Both the position numbers and the translations under genes were made by a program. Positions 25,372 to 32,897 of a stretch of 34,808 bases of DNA are shown in pieces. Location: contig JAPPMY010000266.1 in NCBI GenBank assembly GCA_028818855.1, positions 1 through 34,808 on the forward strand. Direction: 5' to 3'. Source of the stretch: Rhodospirillales bacterium. GTDB lineage: Bacteria > Pseudomonadota > Alphaproteobacteria > UBA828. The notes under the pieces are model-generated. The model ran no database searches and was not told where the DNA came from. It saw nothing but the letters and a program-made list of their open reading frames with translations. How positions within the stretch are numbered: position 1 is the first letter of the stretch; each line of letters starts with the position of its first letter.

Positions 25372-26676
25372 TCACCGGTACATGAGGTTCGGAAGCCAGA
25401 GCGCCAGCTCCGGGAAGGCGAAGATGATCCCCAGCACGATCAGCTCGACCTGCAGGAACCACCAGATGCCGTGGTAAATTTCCTTGAAATTGAAGCCGGG
25501 TGACACGCTCTTCAGGACGAACGCGTTGAGCCCGACGGGCGGCGTGATCAATCCGATTTCGAGCGACTTGGTGACGAGGACGCCGATCCATATGGGGTCC
25601 ATGCCGAGCCTCGCCAGGGGCGGCAGGAAGATCGGCACCGTGAGGAACATGACCGAGATCGGGTCGATGAAGAGACCCAGCACGAGCATGAGCAGCAGGT
25701 ACAGCAGCAACAGAACCCGCGGGTGAACGTCCATGCCGACGATGCCCTCGGTAATCGCCGAGGATGTTCCGCTCACGGCCAGGTAGGACGTGAAGATCAG
25801 GGCGCCCACCAGGATGATGAAGATCACGGAGGTCGTCTTCGCCGTCTCGGTGAAAACGGTGCGGAGGACCTGGAAGCTCAGGCGCCCTCTGAAGAGCGCG
25901 ATCAGGAACGCTCCCCCCGCCCCCATGGCGCCCGCCTCGGTCGGCGTGAAGATGCCCGCATAGATGCCGCCGATCACCACGACGGCCAGCAGCAAGGCGG
26001 CCCAGACGTCCTTGAGCGAGCGGAGCTTTTCGGATCGTGGGGCTGGCGGCAACGGAGGTGCCAGCTTGGGATCGCGAAGCACGCGCACGTAGATCATCAC
26101 GGAGAAGCAGAAGGCCGTGAGAAGTCCGGGGATGATGCCGGCGATGAAGAGCCGCGGGATGGATTCCCGCGCAATGATGCCGAAGACGATCAGAACGACG
26201 CTGGGCGGGATCATGCCGGCGAGCGTGCCGACGGTCGCGATACATCCCGCGGCGAGCCTGCGATCGATGTTGTTCTTGAGCATTTCGGGGAGCGCGACCC
26301 GGCCGAACACCGCGGTCGTGGACGTCGTCGAGCCCGAGCATGCGGCAAATCCGGTGGCGGCGAAGGTCGTTGCCAGCACCAGGCTGCCCCGCAAGTGCCC
26401 GACCCATGCGCGCGCGGCGCCGAACATGTCCTCCGTCACCCGGGACGCGATGGCCATGTGGCCCATCAGCAGGAACAGGGGCACGGCGCTCAGCGAGTAG
26501 CCGGAACCGATATCGAAGAGGCGCCCGCCGAGCGTGTTCAGGGCCGAGTCGAGGCCGCGGGAGGCTGCGAAACCGATCGCGCCCATGAGGAGCAACGTGA
26601 ACCCGACCGGCACCCGTAGCGCCAGGAGCGCCGCGACCCCTGCGATGATGAGTATGGGGATGATCGGATCGGTCAC
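25372..26676 (-). CDS. dctM: TRAP transporter large permease subunit
   Basis: A 434-aa inner-membrane protein, the transport channel of a sodium-driven TRAP system. It has about 12-13 hydrophobic helices and DctM landmarks: IALRVPVGFTLLLMGAIG-like N-terminus, AVPLFLLMGHMA, FAACSGSTTSTTAVFG, IPPSVVLIVFG, and FTPTEAGAMGAGGAFL, then the late GLITPPVGLNAFVL. The start is GTG 26676, overlapping the dctQ stop by 4 nt (GTGA), so synthesis of the two membrane subunits is coupled. The upstream in-frame extension overlaps dctQ and is not used. The substrate is determined by DctP and is unknown. Confidence 0.93.
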   Translation of the reverse strand: MTDPIIPILIIAGVAALLALRVPVGFTLLLMGAIGFAASRGLDSALNTLGGRLFDIGSGYSLSAVPLFLLMGHMAIASRVTEDMFGAARAWVGHLRGSLVLATTFAATGFAACSGSTTSTTAVFGRVALPEMLKNNIDRRLAAGCIATVGTLAGMIPPSVVLIVFGIIARESIPRLFIAGIIPGLLTAFCFSVMIYVRVLRDPKLAPPLPPAPRSEKLRSLKDVWAALLLAVVVIGGIYAGIFTPTEAGAMGAGGAFLIALFRGRLSFQVLRTVFTETAKTTSVIFIILVGALIFTSYLAVSGTSSAITEGIVGMDVHPRVLLLLYLLLMLVLGLFIDPISVMFLTVPIFLPPLARLGMDPIWIGVLVTKSLEIGLITPPVGLNAFVLKSVSPGFNFKEIYHGIWWFLQVELIVLGIIFAFPELALWLPNLMYR

Positions 26677-27215
26677 GATTCTTCGACGAGCGTAGTCGGC
26701 GCCTCTTCTTCGATGAGCTTGTCCAGAACGATCAAGTTCAGAAGCTGAATCAGGAAACGAAACGCCAGCACCAGAAAACCTATCGAAATCGTCAATCTCG
26801 ACGGCCACGTTACGACCGAAATCGCGCCTAGAATGGTATCCCCCAGGACGTAGTTATCCCAGGTTACGGCCGCAGTATACCAGGTCAATGCCACGGCAAA
26901 GAGGAGAAACGTGCTTAGCTGAAGGAACTGAAGCAACTTGCGCCAGCGTCTGGCCAACCTGCTGTAAAGCGCGTCAATCGCGATGTGAGAATTCTCGCGC
27001 TGCGCATACGCAAGGCCGAGGTAAATGACCAAGACGAACAACAGACTGACGTATTCGTACGATCCCGGCACATTCGTGGGCGTAAGGTACCGGACGATCA
27101 CGTCGGCAATGGTGATCACCATCATAGCTGCAACGGCCGCAGCCGAGATATAAGTCAATATATCTTCGACGTGCCTCTGGGCACTCAATAGAACTCTTTT
27201 CACGCTAAAACCCAT
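26673..27215 (-). CDS. dctQ: TRAP transporter small permease subunit
   Basis: A 180-aa four-helix membrane protein of the DctQ family. Hydrophobic helices fall at about residues 21-42 (ending IADVIVRYLT), 53-70, 93-115 and 133-162. The VIVRYL and YLGLAYAQRENSHIAIDAL segments are typical of the family. It is the accessory subunit that pairs with DctM. It lies about 210 nt downstream of dctP, with a terminator-like hairpin in between, so its expression may be lower than that of dctP. Confidence 0.9.
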   Translation of the reverse strand: MGFSVKRVLLSAQRHVEDILTYISAAAVAAMMVITIADVIVRYLTPTNVPGSYEYVSLLFVLVIYLGLAYAQRENSHIAIDALYSRLARRWRKLLQFLQLSTFLLFAVALTWYTAAVTWDNYVLGDTILGAISVVTWPSRLTISIGFLVLAFRFLIQLLNLIVLDKLIEEEAPTTLVEES

Positions 27216-27316
27216 TGTTTCTTCTTGTCGATCCGTGCCGTTCCAGTATTGGCCAAATCACGAAGGTCGCCGATGGGCAGGCCGAGCGCAGCCTCGACGC
27301 TGCAGCTGTAATCTCG

Positions 27317-27373
27317 AAAAAACGGGAAGCATTCGACGGGCACATGTCTCGCCCCGGAGCCGAATGCTTCCCG
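27317..27373 (-). terminator. Hairpin plus T-run between dctP and dctQ (intercistronic attenuator)
   Basis: On the minus strand, 13-bp perfect arms CGGGAAGCATTCG and CGAATGCTTCCCG (27373-27361 and 27335-27323) enclose a 25-nt loop. They are followed at once by six T (27322-27317). This is the layout of a rho-independent terminator and lies 55 nt after the dctP stop, ahead of dctQM. Partial termination would give more binding protein than membrane subunits, as proposed for other dctPQM operons. Confidence 0.75.
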
Positions 27374-27428
27374 CACAAGTCGAACGACATACTACTTGGC
27401 CTATGAAGCCGGCATCCGCTTCTCTCGG

Positions 27429-28445
27429 CTACCCGCCGTGCTTCTTCAGCAGCTCGTAGTACTTGTCGAGGAGAGCCTGGCCGTCGATCCCCTTCTCATT
27501 CATTTCGGCTTTCCAGTTCTCCCTGGCGCCTGCTGCGGCAGCCTCCAGCTTGTCGCGTTCGCCGAACCTGACCTTCTTCACGCCAAGCTCTTCCGTCAAT
27601 TTTGCCTCGGCCTCCCCGTCCCGCATGACGGTTATCGCCTGGGCCCGGGGAACCATTTCCTCGTTCAGCTCTTCGATGATCTGCTGGATATCTGCCGGCA
27701 GCTCTTCCCAGGCCTCCTTGTTCATGACCAGCGTCATGGGGAAGTAGTAGAACGGCATGTACGCGTACCAGTATTCGAAGATGTCGCCGAACCCGAAGTC
27801 GAATGCCGCTGCCGGAGCGCCCATGATGGCGGCGTCGACAACCCTTTTCTCCGCGGCTGACGGAAGCTCGCCCCAGGGGATCGCGTAGCCCGCAATGCCG
27901 GCGGCCTCGAGTGCGTCGCCTGCGCCGCCGTGAGCGCGAATCTTGGCTTGGCTGAGCTCCTCCATCGTATTGTAGTGGTCATACGACAGCATCTCGATCC
28001 GGGACCACTGGCCGACGAACATGAATTTCTGGTTGAGCACATCGAATTCCGCCTGAACCTCCGGCAGTTTGAAGAACTCGTGCGCCGCCAGATTGTGCGC
28101 CTCTGCGTTGTCGGTCAGGAACGTTATGACCGTCGTCGTTGCGCGCGGGTAGAGGCCGGGATTGTACACCGCCGATAGCTGCCCGACGTCGAACGAGCGC
28201 GCCTTGAGACCGTCCGGCTGTCCTGCAAACTTGCCGAGCGCCCCACCGAAGAGCCGGCGGAATTCCACCCGTCCGTTGGTGCGGGCCTCGATTTCGTCCA
28301 TCCACACGCGGGACGCCTCGTTGAGCGCCGCGATGCCGAAGGCCGCATGATACGTGAGATGAATCTTTTCTTCGGCCTTGGCGATTCCCGGCACGGCGAG
28401 AAGCGCAACAACGGCCGCTGCGAGAAGTTTACGTCGTAGTGTCAT
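27429..28445 (-). CDS. dctP: TRAP transporter substrate-binding protein
   Basis: A 338-aa periplasmic solute-binding protein. A Sec signal peptide is clear (MTLRRKLLAAAVVALLAVPG then IAKA-EE, cleavage near residue 24). The mature protein shows DctP features: LTYHAAFGIAALNEASRVWM, GRVEFRRLFGGALG, and AKIRAHGGAGDALEAAG with the conserved substrate-carboxylate-binding Arg, followed by AAIMGAPAAAFDFGFGDIFEYW. The ATG at 28445 is supported by the signal peptide and a GGGAGA site 8 nt upstream. The ligand is probably an organic acid, given the family and the Arg, but cannot be named. It is the first gene of dctP-dctQ-dctM. Confidence 0.92.
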   Translation of the reverse strand: MTLRRKLLAAAVVALLAVPGIAKAEEKIHLTYHAAFGIAALNEASRVWMDEIEARTNGRVEFRRLFGGALGKFAGQPDGLKARSFDVGQLSAVYNPGLYPRATTTVITFLTDNAEAHNLAAHEFFKLPEVQAEFDVLNQKFMFVGQWSRIEMLSYDHYNTMEELSQAKIRAHGGAGDALEAAGIAGYAIPWGELPSAAEKRVVDAAIMGAPAAAFDFGFGDIFEYWYAYMPFYYFPMTLVMNKEAWEELPADIQQIIEELNEEMVPRAQAITVMRDGEAEAKLTEELGVKKVRFGERDKLEAAAAGARENWKAEMNEKGIDGQALLDKYYELLKKHGG

Positions 28446-28621
28446 GGTTCGATCTCCCGTTTTCCAACATGCGCGAAGGGTACAGAGTGCTGGTTTCCTT
28501 TTCATAGGCGCCTCCCCTGTTCTTCCGTCTGTACACTCGTCACAAATCCGATCCACGCACTCCGGACGGCCGATGCCGGCCGCTACCGGTTGCGTCTCGA
28601 GACCATGATCGCCGGCCAGCC

Positions 28622-29050
28622 CTAGCCGGTCAGTTCCACCTCCGCTCCTTCGTGCGCGGGATAGTTCAACTCAATGCGAACGCCGTTCGGGTCGTGGACG
28701 AAGACCTGGTGCAGGTCGAGGTCCGGCACCTTGCGATGGCGGGCGGCGATGCCGCGCTCCTCCAGCCGCGCGATCATGTGCTTGAGCCCCGTGGCCTCGA
28801 ACGCGATGTGGTCGATCGAGCCCGTGTCCTGGTCCTGGGCGCCGTCGCGCGTCTGATCGCGCGCGTGGAGATAGCTCCTGTTCTCGGCCACGTGGACCAC
28901 CGCGCGCTCGCCGAGATAGATCCAGTGGCCGGGGAAGGGAAACGGCGGCCGGTAGCCATCCTCGAGGCCCAGCACGCCGACGTAGAAGTCGCGCGTCGCC
29001 TCGAGATCCCTGGTGAGCACAAGCACGTGGTTGAGGTTTTCCAGGGGCAT
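28622..29050 (-). CDS. VOC-superfamily (glyoxalase/dioxygenase-fold) protein
   Basis: A 142-aa vicinal-oxygen-chelate protein with two beta-alpha-beta-beta-beta units. Likely metal ligands are His in LNHVLVLTRDLE (residue 7-8), His in SIDHIAFEATGL and Glu in GVRIELNYP, with ARDFYVGVLGLE-like sequence as TRDFYVGVLGLEDGYR. The ATG at 29050 has a GGAG about 9 nt upstream; an ATG at 29083 is a weaker alternative. It lies upstream of the TRAP operon on the same strand with a 176-nt gap, so it may or may not be co-transcribed. Substrate and reaction are not determinable from the fold. Confidence 0.83.
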   Translation of the reverse strand: MPLENLNHVLVLTRDLEATRDFYVGVLGLEDGYRPPFPFPGHWIYLGERAVVHVAENRSYLHARDQTRDGAQDQDTGSIDHIAFEATGLKHMIARLEERGIAARHRKVPDLDLHQVFVHDPNGVRIELNYPAHEGAEVELTG

Positions 29051-29236
29051 GGTCGCGTTCTCCACGCCGATCCACTCACGCATACTTGCGCGATCTTGCC
29101 GGCCTGGCAATCGGCAACCCGTCTTCGCGGCTCACCGGCATCGCACATCCGAACCTGTGAAACCGGTCCTTGCTGGCGACCGAGGCCGGCTCGTGACACC
29201 ATGACGGCTCGTCTCATCCGGACAAGAGTTGCGGCC

Positions 29237-30184
29237 ATGACTCCCGAGCAGGTGCTTGCCCACCCTCCCAAGGTGCTGACCAATGCCCAGCGCGAAGCCT
29301 ACTTCCGCGACGGCTACCTCCTGCTCGAACGCTTCGTGCCGGACGACTGGCTCGCGACGCTCCGGGGCTTGAGCGAGCGTTTCATCGAGGAGAGCCGTCA
29401 CCAGAGCTCATCGGACGGGAAGTTCGACCTGGAGCCCGATCACTCCGCAGCCGCGCCCCGGCTCAGGCGCCTGACCCAGCCGGTGCGGTATCACCCCGAG
29501 TACTGGCGCTTCGCGAGCGGGTCCTGCATCACCGACCTGGCCGAGGACCTGCTCGGACCCGACGTGATGTTTCACCACTCCAAGCTCAACTTCAAATGGG
29601 CGGACGGCGGCGAGGAGGTGAAGTGGCACCAGGACATCCAGTACTACCCGCACACCAACTACAGCGTGCTCGCCATCGGCGTCTATCTCGAGGACGTGGA
29701 CGAGAGCATGGGGCCGATGGGGGTGATTCCCGGCGCCCACGAAGGCGAGCTCTTCGACCTCTATGACGGGAACGACTGCTGGGCCGGCGCCATCGGCGAG
29801 GGCGACCTTGCGCGTGTGCCGGTGGAGAAGGCGGTCTACCTGCAGGGCCCCGCCGGCTCAGTGACGGTCCACCACTGCCGCATGGTCCACGGCTCCAGGC
29901 CCAACACCAACCTGGCGCGCTCGCGCCCGCTGCTTCTCAACTCGTTCTCATCGGCCGACGCGCTGCCGGTAACGCCCTACCACAACGCCTCGCGCTACAG
30001 CGGGGAGATTGTGCGCGGCCGGCGCACGCGCTGGATCCACTACGATCCGCGGCCCTGCCTGATGCCGCCCGACTGGTCCGGCGGCTACACCTCGATCTTT
30101 GCGTTCCAGCAGGGAGAGGAGAAGAGCGAGCCGGCGCCGCCAGCGGACGCGCTGAAGGGCGCCGACCGGCCGGCCGCCGCTTGA
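29237..30184 (+). CDS. Phytanoyl-CoA-dioxygenase-family Fe(II)/2-oxoglutarate oxygenase
   Basis: A 315-aa member of the PhyH family of non-haem iron, 2-oxoglutarate-dependent hydroxylases. The iron-binding HxD is His131-x-Asp133 in VKWHQDIQYYPHTNYSV, the distal His is His218 in VHHCRMVHGSRPNTN, and Arg residues after it could bind 2-oxoglutarate. The N-terminal LTNAQREAYFRDGYLLLERFV is typical. ATG 29237 is used; an in-frame ATG at 29201 is possible and neither has a strong ribosome-binding site. Family members hydroxylate lipids, ectoine, phosphonates and other small molecules, so the substrate is open. A cupin gene follows 57 nt later. Confidence 0.86.
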   Translation: MTPEQVLAHPPKVLTNAQREAYFRDGYLLLERFVPDDWLATLRGLSERFIEESRHQSSSDGKFDLEPDHSAAAPRLRRLTQPVRYHPEYWRFASGSCITDLAEDLLGPDVMFHHSKLNFKWADGGEEVKWHQDIQYYPHTNYSVLAIGVYLEDVDESMGPMGVIPGAHEGELFDLYDGNDCWAGAIGEGDLARVPVEKAVYLQGPAGSVTVHHCRMVHGSRPNTNLARSRPLLLNSFSSADALPVTPYHNASRYSGEIVRGRRTRWIHYDPRPCLMPPDWSGGYTSIFAFQQGEEKSEPAPPADALKGADRPAAA

Positions 30185-30241
30185 CGGGCGGAAGTCTCTA
30201 TGGTCCAAAAACCAGAGCGAATTGATTGGGAGGGACCTGAA

Positions 30242-30577
30242 ATGGCCGGAGTGGGAACTGAGCTGGTCTTTGAGAACGACAAGATCGCCGTCTGGAACTT
30301 CGAGCTTGCGCCGGGCGACGAGACGCCCATGCACACCCATGAGCGCAGCTACATGTGGTACGCGATCTCGGGCGCGCCCTTGCAGGTGACCGACGAGCAC
30401 GGCAACGACGTAGGCACGCTCGACGTACCGACGGGCGGCATCTTCTCGCTGAAGATCGACGGCGACGAGATCGAGGTCCTGTCCGAGCCGGGCAAGGGGA
30501 TGCGCGTCCCGGCCCGTCACAAGGCCAAGAACGTCGGCACGACGCCCTATCGGGAAGTGCTGGTCGAATACAAGTAA
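30242..30577 (+). CDS. Small single-domain cupin protein
   Basis: A 111-aa beta-barrel protein. The cupin motif 1 is recognisable as GDETPMHTHERSYMWYAISG, with two His and a Glu for metal binding, and motif 2 is degenerate around PTGGIFSL. The ATG at 30242 has a clear GGGAGGG ribosome-binding site, better than the upstream in-frame ATG at 30200. It follows the PhyH-type gene in the same direction and is probably co-transcribed. Small cupins may be isomerases, dioxygenases or ligand sensors; no specific role is evident. Confidence 0.78.
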   Translation: MAGVGTELVFENDKIAVWNFELAPGDETPMHTHERSYMWYAISGAPLQVTDEHGNDVGTLDVPTGGIFSLKIDGDEIEVLSEPGKGMRVPARHKAKNVGTTPYREVLVEYK

Positions 30578-30901
30578 GTCTCGACCGTTCGATCGCCGTC
30601 CCGTCCGTTGCGGCGGGGCGGTCTGGCATACGAGAGGGCGGGGTTCGTCAGGCGATCGCGGTCGCGCGAGGCCCCGCCGTCACCGACCCTGTGACCGGCA
30701 GCGTCGCGGGCGCAGCCCCGGCGCACGGTTGAACGCGCGAGCCACGTCACAAACGGGTCAAACCCTCCTTTCAGACCTAAACACGTCGCCGATGGTGCGT
30801 GCGATCCGAGTCGACGTGGCATTTCACCTTTGTGTCTAGACCCTTGCATCACGATCCGATCCGCGAAGTACAGGCAATCACCAGCAACGCAGGAGCAACC
30901 A
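30578..30901. other. 324-nt intergenic region without a recognisable gene
   Basis: No coding frame with a plausible start is seen. It holds a GC-rich inverted repeat GGCGGGG (30637-30643) / CCCCGCC (30672-30678), which may end the cupin transcript though no T-run follows. It also holds CACGTCG (30782-30788) / CGACGTG (30812-30818), a spaced inverted repeat upstream of the next gene that could be a regulator site. The promoter of the ABM-domain gene should lie here. Confidence 0.4.
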
Positions 30902-31255
30902 ATGTCCCGGAACGTCACCTGGATCGCCGAAGCCACGATCAAGCCCGGCAAGCGAGAAGAGTTCGAGGCGGTCAGGAACGACCTCGTCGCGGCGACGTCG
31001 CAGGAAGAGGGCGCGCTGAACTACGAGTGGTACATCTGCGAGGAAGGCAAGGAGGTCTACATCTACGAGCGCTACGCGGATTTCGATGCGGCGGTCACTC
31101 ACCTGAAGACCTTTGGCGCTCACGCGCACCGCTTCACCGCCGCCGCGGACTTCACGGTCCTCACTGTCCTTACCGACAGGCCCGACGACCTGCGCGAGCA
31201 CCTGGCCGGCATCAACACGGCGTTCCGGGTTCCCTGGGGCGGCTTCAAGAAATAG
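30902..31255 (+). CDS. Antibiotic-biosynthesis-monooxygenase (ABM)-domain protein
   Basis: A 117-aa dimeric alpha/beta-barrel-fold protein of the ABM/YgiN type. Landmarks are ATIKPGKREEFEAVRNDLVAATSQEEGALNYEWYICEEGKEVYIYERY, where the GALNYEWY strand and the IYERYAD region are typical. The ATG at 30902 has an AGGAG ribosome-binding site 7 nt upstream. Family members include cofactor-free monooxygenases and quinol-related enzymes, and many have no known role. It stands alone, about 290 nt before the molybdenum hydroxylase genes; that gap shows no recognisable gene. Confidence 0.82.
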   Translation: MSRNVTWIAEATIKPGKREEFEAVRNDLVAATSQEEGALNYEWYICEEGKEVYIYERYADFDAAVTHLKTFGAHAHRFTAAADFTVLTVLTDRPDDLREHLAGINTAFRVPWGGFKK

Positions 31256-31548
31256 CGCCGGCGCAGCAATGTTACTTCGCTTCGGTTGCGAAGGGTCAGA
31301 TGACGACGCCGAACGACACGCATCGATTGTCTCAGCAGCAGCGCGACGGACGACCAGCCCTTCGACATCCGGACCAAACACGCTACGCTCGCATCCGCCC
31401 GCATGAGGTGGAGTAGAGCGGCATCCCGATGACGCTCATCCAGCACTGCAGGGCGGCGGCGGACGGCTGAACGGATCGATCTGGGGCGGAGAGAGAAGGC
31501 CCGGATCGCCCGCGCGACAATCCGGCGCAACAGCGGGGGAGCGCGCTC

Positions 31549-32403
31549 ATGAAACCTGCCCCATTCGCCTACGTCAGGCCGGAAAGCCTCGAAGACGCCA
31601 TCGGCGTGCTGGGCGAGCACGGGGAGGACGCGCGAGTCCTCGCCGGCGGCCAGAGCCTGATGGCCACCCTCAACATGCGGCTCTCCGCGCCCAGGGTGCT
31701 GGTCGATATCGGCCGCCTGCCGGGCCTCGCGGGCATCGAGAATGTGGACGGCGGTCTGCGGATCGGCGCCATGACCCGCCATGCGGAGGTCGAGGTCTCG
31801 GACCTCGTCGCCTCCCAGGCGCCGCTCATCGCGAGCGCCATGCCGCACATCGCTCATCCGGCGGTTCGCAATCGCGGTACGTTCGGCGGCTCCATCGCGT
31901 TCGCCGATCCGGCGGCAGAGCTTCCGGCCTGCGCGGTTGCCCTCGGCGCGCAGATGACGATTGCGGGCAGGGACAGCAGCCGGACCGTGGATGCGGACGC
32001 GTTCTTCCGGGGCCTCTACGAGACCGCCCTCGAGCCGGGCGAGGTGCTCACCGCAATCGAGGTTCCGGGCATCGAAGCTGGCTGGAAGTCGGGCTTTATG
32101 GAGCTGGCGCGGCGGCACGGCGACTACGCGATCATCGGCCTCGCAGCCCACGTCGAGGTGGAGGACGGCAGGTTCGGCCGCGCCCGCCTGGTATTCTTCG
32201 GCGCAGGCGAGCGCCCCGTCTCCGCCCCCCGCAGCGCGACGCTGCTCGAAGGCGAGAGCTGGTCAGAGGCGCTTGGCGCCCGGATCGCCGATGCGCTCAA
32301 GGCGGAGCTGGACCCGTTCGAGGACCTGAACGCGGATGCGGCGATGCGCCGGCATCTCGCCGGGGTGCTCGCCGGACGGGTCCTGGCCCCGCTCGCGGCC
32401 TGA
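31549..32403 (+). CDS. FAD-binding subunit of a xanthine dehydrogenase/CO dehydrogenase-family hydroxylase
   Basis: A 284-aa CoxM-type subunit. FAD contacts of the family are visible as VLAGGQSLMATLNMRL (about residues 31-46) and HPAVRNRGTFGGSIAFADPAAELP (about 102-125). It accepts electrons from the iron-sulphur subunit in an L-M-S molybdenum hydroxylase. It is the first of three tightly packed genes in the order M-S-L: 11 nt to the 2Fe-2S gene, which overlaps the large-subunit gene by 4 nt. Length is normal. The substrate is set by the large subunit. Confidence 0.93.
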   Translation: MKPAPFAYVRPESLEDAIGVLGEHGEDARVLAGGQSLMATLNMRLSAPRVLVDIGRLPGLAGIENVDGGLRIGAMTRHAEVEVSDLVASQAPLIASAMPHIAHPAVRNRGTFGGSIAFADPAAELPACAVALGAQMTIAGRDSSRTVDADAFFRGLYETALEPGEVLTAIEVPGIEAGWKSGFMELARRHGDYAIIGLAAHVEVEDGRFGRARLVFFGAGERPVSAPRSATLLEGESWSEALGARIADALKAELDPFEDLNADAAMRRHLAGVLAGRVLAPLAA

Positions 32404-32414
32404 GGGAGGGGGCG

Positions 32415-32897
32415 ATGGACAGAACCGTCGAAATCGGCCTGCGGGTCAACGGTGAACGGGCGACGCGCCGCATCGAGGCGCGCATGAACCTGGTGGACTT
32501 CCTGCGCGAGGAGCTGGGCCTCACCGGCAGCCATGTCGGCTGCGAGCACGGCGTCTGCGGCGCCTGCACCGTGCGCCTGGACGGGCGCATCGTGCGCGGC
32601 TGCCTCATGCTCGCCGCGCAGGCCGACGGCGCCGATGTCTGGACCATCGAGGGGCTGAGCGACACGGGCGAGATCCGCGACCTCCAGGAGGCATTCGTCG
32701 AGCGCAACGCGCTCCAGTGCGGCTACTGCACCCCCGGCATGCTGCTCACCCTCGCCGAGCTGAGGCAACGCAATCCCGCCGCAAGCCGGCAGGAGATCCG
32801 CGCGTTCATCTCCGGCAACTACTGCCGGTGCACGGGCTACGAGGCGATCGTGGACGCGTTCGAGATGGCCCGCGCGCAGGGAGGAGGCCCGTCATGA
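32415..32897 (+). CDS. 2Fe-2S subunit of the molybdenum hydroxylase
   Basis: A 160-aa CoxS-type electron-transfer subunit holding two 2Fe-2S clusters. The plant-ferredoxin-type cluster ligands are Cys43, Cys48, Cys51 (GCEHGVCGACTV) and Cys63. The second cluster uses Cys102 and Cys105 (CGYCTPGM) with Cys137 and Cys139 (NYCRCTGY). All eight are present. The stop overlaps the large-subunit start as ATGA at 32894-32897, so the two are translationally coupled. A GGAGGGGGCG ribosome-binding region precedes the ATG. Confidence 0.95.
   Translation: MDRTVEIGLRVNGERATRRIEARMNLVDFLREELGLTGSHVGCEHGVCGACTVRLDGRIVRGCLMLAAQADGADVWTIEGLSDTGEIRDLQEAFVERNALQCGYCTPGMLLTLAELRQRNPAASRQEIRAFISGNYCRCTGYEAIVDAFEMARAQGGGPS

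Noticed and set aside
31261..31290. Hairpin CTTCGC-N7-GCGAAG as terminator of the ABM-domain gene
   Set aside because: Short stem with no T-run; could occur by chance in this composition.
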